From Arachis hypogaea (lineage: Eukaryota; Streptophyta; Magnoliopsida; Fabales; Fabaceae), in contig NC_092040.1 of assembly GCF_003086295.3 (NCBI RefSeq), positions 2,914,001-2,978,000 on the forward strand: a DNA stretch of 64,000 nt, read 5' to 3'. Under the pieces are notes generated by a model that did no database searches, was not told the origin of the DNA, and was given only the letters and a program-made list of their open reading frames with translations. Positions within the stretch are counted from its first letter, which is position 1. Every line of letters starts with the position of its first letter. Shown here one piece after another: positions 48,856 through 58,501 of this stretch. The translations under genes and the position numbers were made by a program.

Positions 48856-50815
48856 TAATGCTACATTTATTACTATAAAAATAACAGAAAAGTTTATAAA
48901 TGCTTTTATAGATTCTGGGGCAACAGAATGCTTTGCTAGTTCAAGTATAAAACTTGATTGGAAAAAATTAAAGAAACCATTAAAAGTTAGAATAGCTGAC
49001 AAATCAATACATAAAATTGACCAAAAAGCAGAGATGGTTGAAATTTTTATTCAAAATTATAGGTTCATTGTTCCATCTATATATATGTTAGATTCTGGAA
49101 TGGATTTTATCATAGGAAATAACTTTTTAAAGCTATATCATCCATTCATTCAAGAATTAACATATATAGTTTTAAAAGCTCCACACGATTCTTTAATAAA
49201 TCAAAAATCAAAACGTATAAAAATACCAACTACTACTATAGATAAGATCTTAAAGTTTAAAATATTTTCTATATTAGAAACATGTTATTTAAATCTATAC
49301 TTTCAGATAAATATTCCAAAAAATAATCTTGAAATAAAGATAGAAGAACTCTTGGATGAAATTTGTGCTGAAAATCCTTTAGATATTAAAAATACAAATA
49401 ACGAATTAGTAAGCATTAAATTAAAAGATCCCACAAAAGAGATAAATGTTCCAAATAAAATTCCTTATTCCGCGAGAGATAGAGAAGAGTTCTCATTAGA
49501 GTGTAAAGATCTTTTGGAAAAAGGAATTATAAGATTAAGTAAAAGTCCTCATGCGGCTCCAGCTTTTTACGTTGAAAACAATAATGAAATTAAAAGGGGA
49601 AAACGAAGAATGGTAATAAACTATAAGAAAATGAATGAAGCAACTATTGGTGATGCTCATAAACTTCCAAGAAAAGATTCTATTTTAGAAAAAATCAAAG
49701 GAGCAACTTGGTTTTCATCTCTTGATGCAAAATCAGGATATTGGCAACTTCGTTTAGACGAAGAAACAAAGAAATTAACTGCTTTTACTTGCCCGACAAA
49801 GGAATCAACAAGTGTGTTGCTTTATGAATGGAATGTATTACCATTCGGATTAAAGCAAGCCCCAGGTATTTATCAAATATTTATGGAAGAAAATCTAAAA
49901 GAGTTAAATGAATTTGTTCTAGTATACATTGATGATATACTAATTTTTACAAAACAGGATAAAGAAGATCATCTTCAAAAATTATTAATAGTTTTAGAAA
50001 GATGCAAGGAAAAAGGATTAGTTCTTAGTAAAAAGAAAGCAAGAATAGCAAAACAAGAAATAGAGTTCCTTGGATTAATTCTATCTACTCAAGGAAAGCT
50101 AAAACTTCAACCAAATGTTCTAGAAAAGGTAAATTTATTTCCTAATAAAATAGAAGATAGAAAACAATTACAAAGATTTTTAGGGTGTATAAATTATATT
50201 TCTGATCAGGGATTTTTAAAGAATATAACAGAATACACTAAAAGCCTATTTCCAAAAATAAGTACTAAAAAAGTATGGAAATGGGATGAAAAAGATAGCA
50301 TACAAATTCAAAGAATTAAAGAATTATGTGAAAAACTTCCAGAACTTTATATTCCAGAAGAAAATGACTACTTAATAGTAGAAACAGATGCTTCAGACAT
50401 AACCTGGTCAGGATGTCTAAAAGCTAAGAAAGCTATAAAAAGTTTGGAACAAGAAAAAGAATCACTAGATTCTAAATATCCCCCAAAGGAATTACTTTGC
50501 AGGTATATTTCAGGGACTTTTACTCCAACAGAACAGAGATATACTACTCATGAAAGGGAAACTCTAGCAGCAATTAAATCTCTTAAGAAATGGAAAATTG
50601 ATTTACTACCCAAAGAATTTACATTAAGGACAGATTCAAGTTATTTAACAGGTTTCATACGATATAATTTAAAAGTTGATTATAATCATGGACGATTGGT
50701 AAGATGGCAATTATTTTTATTACAATATCCAATAAAAATTGAATATATTAAGGGTGACAAAAATGTTATTGCAGATACATTAACAAAAGAATGGAGTTCG
50801 TCTACAACGCATTAA
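48818..50815 (+). CDS. Viral polyprotein: aspartic protease, reverse transcriptase, RNase H (665 aa, open)
   Basis: Uninterrupted for 665 codons, the usual size for this ORF. In order: aspartic protease active site DSGA (32-35); an RT domain with LDAKSGYWQL, PFGLKQAP and the catalytic YIDD (about 370-373); an RNase H domain with ETDAS (catalytic Asp about 524) and TDSSYL. It overlaps the coat protein ORF by 38 nt and the next ORF by 25 nt. No stop or frameshift is seen; whether every catalytic residue is intact would need an alignment. Presence of RNase H and absence of integrase separate it from a Ty3 element. Confidence 0.95.
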   Translation: MNMSRKQTQRLSNNATFITIKITEKFINAFIDSGATECFASSSIKLDWKKLKKPLKVRIADKSIHKIDQKAEMVEIFIQNYRFIVPSIYMLDSGMDFIIGNNFLKLYHPFIQELTYIVLKAPHDSLINQKSKRIKIPTTTIDKILKFKIFSILETCYLNLYFQINIPKNNLEIKIEELLDEICAENPLDIKNTNNELVSIKLKDPTKEINVPNKIPYSARDREEFSLECKDLLEKGIIRLSKSPHAAPAFYVENNNEIKRGKRRMVINYKKMNEATIGDAHKLPRKDSILEKIKGATWFSSLDAKSGYWQLRLDEETKKLTAFTCPTKESTSVLLYEWNVLPFGLKQAPGIYQIFMEENLKELNEFVLVYIDDILIFTKQDKEDHLQKLLIVLERCKEKGLVLSKKKARIAKQEIEFLGLILSTQGKLKLQPNVLEKVNLFPNKIEDRKQLQRFLGCINYISDQGFLKNITEYTKSLFPKISTKKVWKWDEKDSIQIQRIKELCEKLPELYIPEENDYLIVETDASDITWSGCLKAKKAIKSLEQEKESLDSKYPPKELLCRYISGTFTPTEQRYTTHERETLAAIKSLKKWKIDLLPKEFTLRTDSSYLTGFIRYNLKVDYNHGRLVRWQLFLLQYPIKIEYIKGDKNVIADTLTKEWSSSTTH

Positions 50816-52143
50816 ATCAAAAAATTCAAAAATACGAACAAGAACTCGAAAAATGCAAGCATTGTCAGCAAATAAGGACACAGATCCAATCCCTCAAGAA
50901 GGTCATTGAAGCAATGAAATCAACACAACAACCAAAACCATCAGAGTTCAGCCAGCTAAGCGTGGTGGACAAATCAGGTGAGGAAAAAATTCCAGAAAAT
51001 AAAACAATTGCTGAAATTATCAAAAAATCCACCCAAGATAAAAAATATTATGTAATTTATAATGGCCCCATGAAAGGAGTATATGATGCCTGGGAAAAAG
51101 CAGCACCATTTACATAGCAATCAAGGATAATTCATAAAGGAGGGTTTTTAACACTGGAAGAGGCAAAGGAATCTTTTAGAGAATATGAAGCTCTTCATCC
51201 AGAGCAAACCCTAAAAAGAGCAGATAAAGCTCCAATTCAAACCCAGAGAACAGGGATAATAAGAAACATTCCTACAAGGGCTGAAATCAAGGAAAAGAAA
51301 AGGGTTTGTAGATCAAATCTCAGAGAAACCCTTAACATAGTCTTGAATTGGACTGCAGAAAAAAGGGCGATCTTGGGATATTATCCTATTGCCAAAGAAC
51401 AGCTAACAAAGCTGGTTATATTTCCAGAGGCTTCCCCATCTGACACCTATCAGTTTTTCCAGTATGGATTAATTGATACAATCTTAATTTTTAATGATTT
51501 GAAAATTATTAGTGAGTTTCCTGCAGGATTTATTGATGCAGTAAAAAGATTTAAAAATATGATTGACAACGTAAATCCAAGGGATATATCCCTAAAATTT
51601 ACGAATAGTCAACCTATTTTTAATGAAGAAGAAGAATGCTTGGTTCCAGCACATCAAGTGATCTTCATGTCCGTCTTCCCAGGAAATTTTCAACCAATTG
51701 ATCAAGTTCAAGATTTAACAATCTACAATCATGAAGGAAGACTAGCCAGCACACTAGCAAGGGTCTTCGAAAGAACTCAAAAGATAACAAGGGAATCTCA
51801 CACAAGAATCAATTATAAAAGCAGAAATACTTTGCTTGTGTCCAGTAAAAGGAATGAAATTGAAGAAAGAGAGATGAGACTCTTAGTAGAATTTGAATCA
51901 GCATTCTACAACTTATCTGGACTCTTAGAAAAGCTCCCCGAAGGGATAAAGAGGAATCTCTGCTATTTGATAAAAGACAGAGAAGACCACAAGTGCCAGC
52001 TATGTGTCTCAGAGTTATCTGAAGAAAGCAATAATAAAACGGAATCAACCCACATGATAAAGGAAGAAGACAACGCATCTGAAGGTCACATGATGAAAGA
52101 GGAGGACAGCACATCTGAAGCATCTCTCAACATTATTGCATAG
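50791..52143 (+). pseudogene. Viral transactivator/inclusion body protein ORF, interrupted by one in-frame stop
   Basis: 451 codons in one frame, with a TAG at 51115-51117 (codon 109). Before the stop it has a coiled-coil-like start and the segment YYVIYNGPMKGVYDAWEKA, which resembles the RNase H1-like N-terminal fold found in this protein family. After the stop the frame is open to 52143. Near the C terminus a roughly 14-residue segment is duplicated (HMIKEEDNASEG and HMMKEEDSTSEA). The protein family lets ribosomes reinitiate on the polycistronic viral RNA and forms inclusion bodies. Confidence 0.85.
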
Positions 52144-52300
52144 TGACGTAAGCGCTTAGGTCATAGAGCACCAACAATGTAGCTGGTGCAAGATAATAAA
52201 CAATGACGTAAGCAATGACGTCATAAGAAGGGTAAGGATGGGAATTGTCCATCAGACCCAACCATTATAAATAGGTTGCTTAGGCAATTGTAGAAGGCAT
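52144..52300 (+). promoter_or_regulatory. 35S-like viral promoter
   Basis: Between the transactivator and movement protein ORFs. Three TGACGT motifs (52144, 52204, 52216; as-1-like, bound by TGA-type bZIP factors) precede a TATA box TATAAATA at 52266-52273 by 50-120 bp. An expected start site is near 52297. Position and motif set match the full-length-RNA promoter of caulimovirids. Confidence 0.8.
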
Positions 52301-52484
52301 CAAACAATAGAAAGCAGGAGGCTAAGAGTACTCATATGCTAGGAGAGCAAGGAGGAAGCGGCCGAGGCGATTCTATAGTTTGAAGAAGAATTCCCTTAGG
52401 AAAAACCAATTCTAAACTCCCCTCTGGAGTTAGTATCTACAATCTCCCTTCTGGAGATAAAAACATCTTATGTAAAATATTCTA

Positions 52485-52490
52485 AATAAA
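52485..52490 (+). terminator. Viral poly(A) signal
   Basis: AATAAA about 190 nt downstream of the predicted start of the full-length RNA. Caulimovirids use a signal at this distance, passed once and used on the second round, to give terminally redundant RNA. Confidence 0.6.
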
Positions 52491-52537
52491 GGAAGTTTTT
52501 CTCCAGAAAGGTACGCCTTTATCTTAATCTCATAGTT

Positions 52538-53455
52538 ATGAATTATTTAGAAAGTCTAGAATTAACGGAAGAATCTGATTATTATAGACTATCTGCCTTA
52601 TTAGATAATGAAAAACAAGTTGTTCTAAAAACAGAATTAAATCTCAAATCAAATGAAAATTTTAATAAACAAAATCTTTTAAAAGAAGTTTTTAATAGAA
52701 AAAATATAATATACTATGGAAAAATTCAACTTGAAGCCCCTATAAAGATAAAATCTGCTAATGGAGAACTTGAAATAGCTCTGATAAATGATGAAGAATT
52801 GAGTAAACAGATTGAGAAAATTAAGGATCAACAAAAAAGATCTAAAATTGGATGGATTCATATTAGTACTATACAAGTCTTAATCAAATCCACATACATG
52901 AAAGGAATTAATTCACCAATAAGCTTAGCAATCTGTGACAAAAGAATTACTGATGACCCAATAGATCAAATAATTGGAATTGTTCATGGAAACTTGGCAA
53001 ACGTAAATGTTAAATTCAATGCCCATCTTGGATATGCTATACCTTTATCAACTGAAAATCTTGGAAGATCTATAAGTTTGGCTTATAAATTTCACAGAAA
53101 GAATCTAATGGAACAAGACGATGAACCATTTTCAATTACATATGCAATAAATTATGCTTTAACAAATAGCCATCATAGTATAATATTTAAAAACAGAGAA
53201 AGAATTTATGTCGATGAATTATTTCAGAAAATTGTAAAAACAGAAATACCAAAATATAAAGCTATTGAAAACCCAGTTCTTTTACTAAAAGAACCATCAG
53301 AAAAATTAGTTTCATCGAATTTTCAAATAAGAGAATCCAAAATTAATAGCCCTTTAAGTTTATCTAAGTTAAAGATTAAAGAAGAAAATTCTGAAATAAA
53401 AGAATTAACAAAAAAGGTCGAAAAATTAAATGACACCCTAAACACTAAGTTATGA
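52538..53455 (+). CDS. Viral movement protein (30K superfamily), 305 aa, open
   Basis: Uninterrupted ORF directly after the promoter/leader, the place of the caulimovirid movement protein. The central region (IGWIHISTIQVLIKSTYMKG, then SPISLAICDKRI, then GNLANVNVKFNAHLGYAIPL) has the beta-rich pattern and conserved Asp region of the 30K superfamily that widens plasmodesmata. The C terminus is a charged coiled-coil-like segment. Length is close to relatives. Its stop overlaps the next ORF by 4 nt. Confidence 0.85.
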   Translation: MNYLESLELTEESDYYRLSALLDNEKQVVLKTELNLKSNENFNKQNLLKEVFNRKNIIYYGKIQLEAPIKIKSANGELEIALINDEELSKQIEKIKDQQKRSKIGWIHISTIQVLIKSTYMKGINSPISLAICDKRITDDPIDQIIGIVHGNLANVNVKFNAHLGYAIPLSTENLGRSISLAYKFHRKNLMEQDDEPFSITYAINYALTNSHHSIIFKNRERIYVDELFQKIVKTEIPKYKAIENPVLLLKEPSEKLVSSNFQIRESKINSPLSLSKLKIKEENSEIKELTKKVEKLNDTLNTKL

Positions 53456-53688
53456 CAATAAATAAAGAGAAAATATATGTAACCTATCAAGACAAGAAAC
53501 AAGAGCTCTTTGAAAGAAAAAATCGGTTGAATTATTTACAGTTTTCTGAAATAAATCAAAGAGCATTTGAAACTCTAAAAATAATCTATGACAAATTAAA
53601 AGGAGAAGTTGAAGTGTTAGAAAAATTAATAGAATCTCTAGAAAATAATGATGAATCGATGATAGAATTTGCAGAAATTCTAAGATAA
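53452..53688 (+). CDS. Viral small ORF, 78 aa, unknown
   Basis: Starts within the ATGA overlap with the movement protein stop. Hydrophilic, Glu/Lys-rich, with heptad-like Leu/Ile spacing in the second half (LKGEVEVLEKLIESLE). No motif recognised. The tight coupling suggests translation by reinitiation. Confidence 0.6.
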   Translation: MTINKEKIYVTYQDKKQELFERKNRLNYLQFSEINQRAFETLKIIYDKLKGEVEVLEKLIESLENNDESMIEFAEILR

Positions 53689-53691
53689 CTA

Positions 53692-53884
53692 ATGAAGTAT
53701 ACAAAGATTGAAAGACCAAAAAATAAAATAAAAAGAAAAAGGGCGAAAAAAATTAAAAAGTAAAATAAAGGAATATAAAAGAGAATTAAATAATCTTCAA
53801 TTCGAAATTAATGACCTTATAATAAAAAGGATAGAAATAAGAACGAATATAAACAAGTTGGAGCTAAACTTAAAAAATTTATAA
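53692..53884 (+). pseudogene. Viral small ORF broken by a frameshift
   Basis: Begins 3 nt after the previous stop. The ATG frame stops after 23 codons at 53761-53763, while the next frame stays open from there to TAA at 53882-53884 with similar Lys/Asn/Ile-rich composition. A one-base change in an A-rich run near 53750 explains this. Function unknown. Confidence 0.5.
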
Positions 53885-54112
53885 ATGCCTGGAACACCAT
53901 ATTATGATTTAAAAGAATTAAAGCTGTTAAAAGAAAAAATGGAGAATGAAATTGAAAAATTAAACAGATATTTAAAAACAGGAGAAAGTGAAGAAATAAA
54001 AGAAGTTATTGAGGATTTGAGAAATTATATTAAAGAAAAAGACAAACGGATAAAAGATTTTATATACAATAATCCATGCAAAAAAGAATATTATAAACTA
54101 AAACAAGATTGA
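53885..54112 (+). CDS. Viral small ORF, 75 aa, coiled-coil-like
   Basis: Its ATG directly follows the preceding TAA. The product is Glu/Lys-rich with regular Leu/Ile spacing (LKELKLLKEKMENEIEKL), predicted coiled coil by eye. No motif recognised. Confidence 0.55.
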   Translation: MPGTPYYDLKELKLLKEKMENEIEKLNRYLKTGESEEIKEVIEDLRNYIKEKDKRIKDFIYNNPCKKEYYKLKQD

Positions 54113-54118
54113 AAAATT

Positions 54119-54220
54119 ATGGTCAATACTTTTTATAAAGCACCTATACAAATAGAAATTTCGAAAAAGAAATTAAAAGAAAAATTCAAATTAAAATTTT
54201 TGGTATCAGAGCCAAGTTAA
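54119..54220 (+). CDS. Viral mini-ORF containing the primer-binding site (33 aa)
   Basis: Starts 6 nt after the previous stop and ends at TAA 54218-54220. The tRNA primer-binding site is embedded in its last codons. Soymoviruses, as I recall, have an ORF around this site. It may be a truncated piece of a longer ORF cut at the integration boundary. Confidence 0.4.
   Translation: MVNTFYKAPIQIEISKKKLKEKFKLKFLVSEPS
54201..54213 (+). promoter_or_regulatory. tRNA-Met primer-binding site of the viral genome
   Basis: TGGTATCAGAGCC is complementary to the 3' end of plant initiator tRNA-Met and is the minus-strand DNA start (nucleotide 1) in caulimovirid genomes. It lies at the extreme right end of the recognisable viral DNA. 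Confidence 0.9.
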
Positions 54221-56929
54221 CGATTAAGGGTAACACTTTCTTTTTAAGCAACACTTTTAGTGATACGCTTTCAGTTACCAAATGTCCACAACTAATTGGT
54301 AAACTCCTTTATAGTCACCATAGGTACAATAAGATGATAGGTACCATAGAAGGCACCAAATATAAACTAAATTTCGTTAACTATTTTACAAGAGTTTTTT
54401 GTAACACACGTTTCTGAAAATTCTTTGAATCAAGTTTTAGCCGTAGCTATATTTTCCTTGACCCCTTAAACTAAGTGAAGAACTAGAAATCACCTTCAGT
54501 TTGGTTTTAAACCTATCAAAGAGGTGCAAAGACAATGAAATGTGACATATAACCTTCTTTTATTTATTTAATCTCTCACAAATTGCAAGTTAAGCTCAAA
54601 ATACATACTATGTTTGAGTTGGTGCCAACGCCTTGACCAAAATCTGCATCAGCAAAGTCAGTGGATTTAAAAAATATTGATTGTATCTTTAACATATCTC
54701 AATATTCTCTTCATATATTGACACACTTTGTTGACTAAACACTGCAGGGTTTCATCTAAGTAGAAAGTAGAGCTCAAATTTCGGATTAATCATTCTATTT
54801 CATCTGATTTAGATAATTACTCTTGCATTATTCATCAAACAGTTAGTACTAGTAATTTAAAACGCATTTGACTTTAATTTCTCTAGTTCATTAATTGATG
54901 TCGAAAAAGTCAACCCCTGTGGTCCATATGGATCCTTCTTTCTCTACTTTGTATAAAAGAGTATTAATTATTTAAGAAACCTTGTTTAACACTCTCTATT
55001 AATTAAGACAAGCCACGTAATTTGAACATCAATATTACATATCTAGAATACTATTAATTAAGTTAGCTGAAACATACATCTCCATGTTCTAACTATATAC
55101 TCATAAATTACAATAAAATATTTCAGTATCTTATTATGATTTTACTTTCTACTATTGTCAAACATAAAAATAGACGTGCCTTGTGAAACCATGTTCTTGA
55201 TTTGGTACTTATTGATTAATTTTTAAATTATACTCCACCTTATTATTGGAGTGACGAACGGGTCGAAACCTTGCCGTGCAAGCCACTGAACTAGAGGCAG
55301 AGAACACCTTAGAAATTAAACTAACGCTAACAGAGTAGAAAGCGTTTCAACCAATATTTATCTCATATAACAACTCATCAAAGGACGGGTCCAACTTCAA
55401 AATTGAGTCTAACCAAAATAAATTGAGTCACCTTATATTGGGGCAATACATGAAAAATTAGGCCCTCGTGTTTAAAAAAAGAAGGAAAAAATATTCTAGA
55501 AGCTTTTGTTTTTATATTTAATAAAAAAAATACTTAAACTCTCAATCCATAGTTTAGGTAGGTTTATGTTCTTTACTTCTTTCATTTTTCTCTCTTTGTG
55601 ATATTGGTTTTGTTTATACAATTACCACTTCCCTTCTTGTTTAATTTCTTTTGGTAGGAAAACAAGTTAAGAGAAACATTTTTGATGAGTTTGAAACGGT
55701 TAAAAAGTTTTGAACATAAAATATATGTCATATCAAACCAATTTAAATATAATTAGTCCACTACAGTACTGAACTCCATTTAAGAGTCTATCATTGGTTA
55801 ATAAGTTGTTGCATGCATAAAGTAGAATTCAAACCCCCAACATTTATTTAAGCAAACTAGTGAACTAACTATTAGATCAACTCAACTCGGTTAATAATGA
55901 ATTTTAACTAAATCCATGAAATTGAAAGATGGTATGGCATTTGGCATGTTGTCCATGGTTGGGCCTATAGTGGGCACGTCCGCATGCGCACAACCTTATA
56001 CTTTATTTACAATTAAAAAAGTTTAATAGAAATTCAAAAAGAGAAAATAGATATTAACACTAGATGACAGCGACGCTACAATATTCACTTTTTCATGGAA
56101 TTTTTTAGAATCTCAAATTTTCAGTGTGGAGTGTGGACACTGGACAGTGCATAACACCAAGAAGTAAACAAATATAAATGAATAAAATTGTGTTAGAAAG
56201 TGTATTGTTGTCCCTCCCCTTACGTTGGATAGAAGTGGTCCAAATTAAATGGAGATAATTAATTAGTAGGTTCCAATTTAATTAAAGCTTCCATAAAATG
56301 GTTAATGGCCTTAAAGCTACCTAACTGTCGCAGTTACGTGATGCCTTATGCTAATATGTTGCTAACGCACTTGTTACAAAAATATTTAATTTAAATTTTT
56401 TATATAATAAGAATAATAATCCATATAGAAAATTTGGGTAATTTAATTTAAGTTTTGATTTTTTATCCTTTTTTATATTTCAATAATGAAAATGATATAT
56501 ATGGTCGCGGGTGCACCATGACCTTGTTTTGTGAGATTGCATTATAACCTCAACCTATTTTTAACAATTTGAGTTTAATTAGAGAATAATTATTTTTTGG
56601 CCAAGATCAATATAGTTAATCTCAAATCATATGCCAAGTGAATTTACAGACTAAATTTCGGGATAGAAATCATAAAAATCAGGTATGTATGGTTTTTAGA
56701 TATTTTGTTAATTGATTATCGATAGAATTTTTTTTAATAGAATCATAATTTAACTTGCTTTAGTGAGATGAAATGAGGATTGGTTATGTCATAAAATAAA
56801 AAATAAATTACTGTTAAATTTATAATTTCACAATAAATTTTACTAGCTTGGACTAAAGATACATTTGATATTTATATTGGTCCATAAAATTATATTTGTA
56901 TCTTAATTTAGTTGTAAAAATTTTAATTT
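54221..56929. other. Gene-free DNA right of the viral insert
   Basis: Starts with MITE-like phrases (GGTAACACTTTC, AAGCAACACTTTTAGTGATA, 54226-54285). A phrase at about 55790-55890 (TTGGTTAATAAGTTGTTGCA ... GAACTAACTATTAGATC) recurs at about 60572-60660. No gene is recognised. Confidence 0.55.
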
Positions 56930-56940
56930 GATTAATTTAG

Positions 56941-57148
56941 TTTTTTTTTATCGATGGATTGAATAACCTCAATTCTAGGTTACACAACACATCACTCACG
57001 CTCACACATTACTACTACTAACATAGGTCCACTCACCGACACACTATTACTATTAACATAAGTTCTATATTTCTCACTGAGGATTCGAACCTGGGTGCAA
57101 CTCCCAGCGAAGCACGTGATGCTGCTATTGATCCAAAACCTCGGCTGC
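56941..57148 (-). mobile_element. tRNA-derived SINE with 11-12-bp target duplication
   Basis: Read on the minus strand it starts GCAGCCGAGGTTTTGGATCA, has a pol III B box GGTTCGAATCC about 45 nt further on, and ends in an A-rich run (CGATAAAAAAAAA). gattaatttag occurs at both edges (56930-56940 and 57149-57159), and the match may extend to a 12th base. Length (208 bp), pol III box, A-rich tail and target duplication together define a SINE. Confidence 0.85.
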
Positions 57149-57159
57149 GATTAATTTAG

Positions 57160-58501
57160 TCTTTTAAATTGGTATTCGTAATTCATATTAATTTATGCTC
57201 TATTTCCGATATAGAATTGTTAACGTATTGAAATAGATTAATTATTGTCACACTGAACTCCTTAATGGTTATTTGACGTGGCAATTGAAACTTTTTACCT
57301 TAATTTATTTCCTAAAAAAACCTTTAAAATTTTTAAGAAAAATTATGATTAGGGTTTTAAAGACTTCATAGAGAGCAACTTAAAATAAAAAAAGTTTCAA
57401 TTATCACAATAGATAGTTATTAGAGAGTCAAGTATGACAGCTATTATTAGTCTATTTCAACATGTCGTTAACAATTCTATTACAAAGACAAAACCAAAGA
57501 ATAGCGTAAGTTACAAATGCTAAAGTTGGAATATCAAATTGAGTAAATTAAAATTTTAGAGTCAGATTGAGACACAAGTATAATTTTACTTACCAATTTG
57601 AGTTTTAAACCTTTAAATTAGCATCAATAACTCATATTAATCTCTTGCTTTATTTCTATTATCAAACTGTTAACGACATATTGAAATAGACTAACGACTA
57701 CTACATTAACTCCTTAAAATTTATTTGGTGTAACAATTGAAACTTGTTACTTCAATTTATCACTTAAAATTTTTTAAGTAAAATTATGATTAGAATTCTA
57801 AAAATTTTGTAGAAAGTAAATTAAGGTTAAAAAAAGTTAATAAGTTTTATTATTAACTATTTTTTTTTAGACGGGATATTAACTATTTTAATTTAGAGAG
57901 TTTGATCCTCGCCTATAATTAAATGGATTCATTCTGGTGACAACAACTTTTTTTTTAATCAAAAATAAAAAATTTGAATCTGCGATCTCTTAAGTGAGTA
58001 TGAAGAGACTATATCATTCGAGTTATAACTCATTGACGACAAAATTTTTTTGAGAATTGAATTATTTAAATTAATGCATATTGCATAGAGCAAAGAACAA
58101 TGGACAATGACTATGCAAATGCAACAAACCTGTGATGAGAACCAACGTCAACAACTTGCTCATCTGTCATCTTTTTTTTTTTGGCCCCATAAATAAATAG
58201 GAAAAGGTATAAAATGAAACATTGTAGAGAATTGAGTTGGCCCTCAAAGCTACCAAGTGCATGAACTTGGGAGAATTTGTACGGAACCAAAAATAATGTG
58301 AAGCCAATATTTGTCTAATTAATTAAACGCCGCATGTTGTTGTTGGAGGTAATCAATCATTTAGATGATAGAGACAAAAATATAAGATATTCTTAAACTC
58401 TTGTTAGGTGATTGTGGTATGTATCTTGAAAACAAACATTTTAAGTTAATTCAATTCGAACATATACGCCCGGTTTTTTTTTAGGATTTAACTAATTTGT
58501 A
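57160..58501. other. Gene-free intergenic DNA
   Basis: Two related stretches (about 57190-57480 and 57620-57800) share phrases such as AACGTATTGAAATAGACTAA-like and GTGACAATTGAAACTT-like, suggesting an old direct duplication. A common plant repeat phrase lies near 57970-58040. No gene. Confidence 0.5.

Larger units (their letters stand above)
47090..54213 (+). mobile_element. Endogenous pararetrovirus (Caulimoviridae, soymovirus-like), near genome length
   Basis: All hallmark parts of one caulimovirid genome lie on one strand within 7.1 kb: small ORF, coat protein with zinc knuckle, protease-RT-RNase H, transactivator-like ORF, 35S-like promoter and poly(A) signal, movement protein, several small ORFs, and a tRNA-Met primer-binding site at the right end. 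ORFs overlap by a few bases or abut, as in the family. Small ORFs between movement protein and coat protein, and a primer site downstream of the movement protein, fit soymoviruses as I recall them better than caulimoviruses; the genus is an inference. The copy is damaged: internal stops at 48001-48003 and 51115-51117 and a frameshift near 53750. It has no integrase and should have entered the genome by illegitimate joining. Confidence 0.93.
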
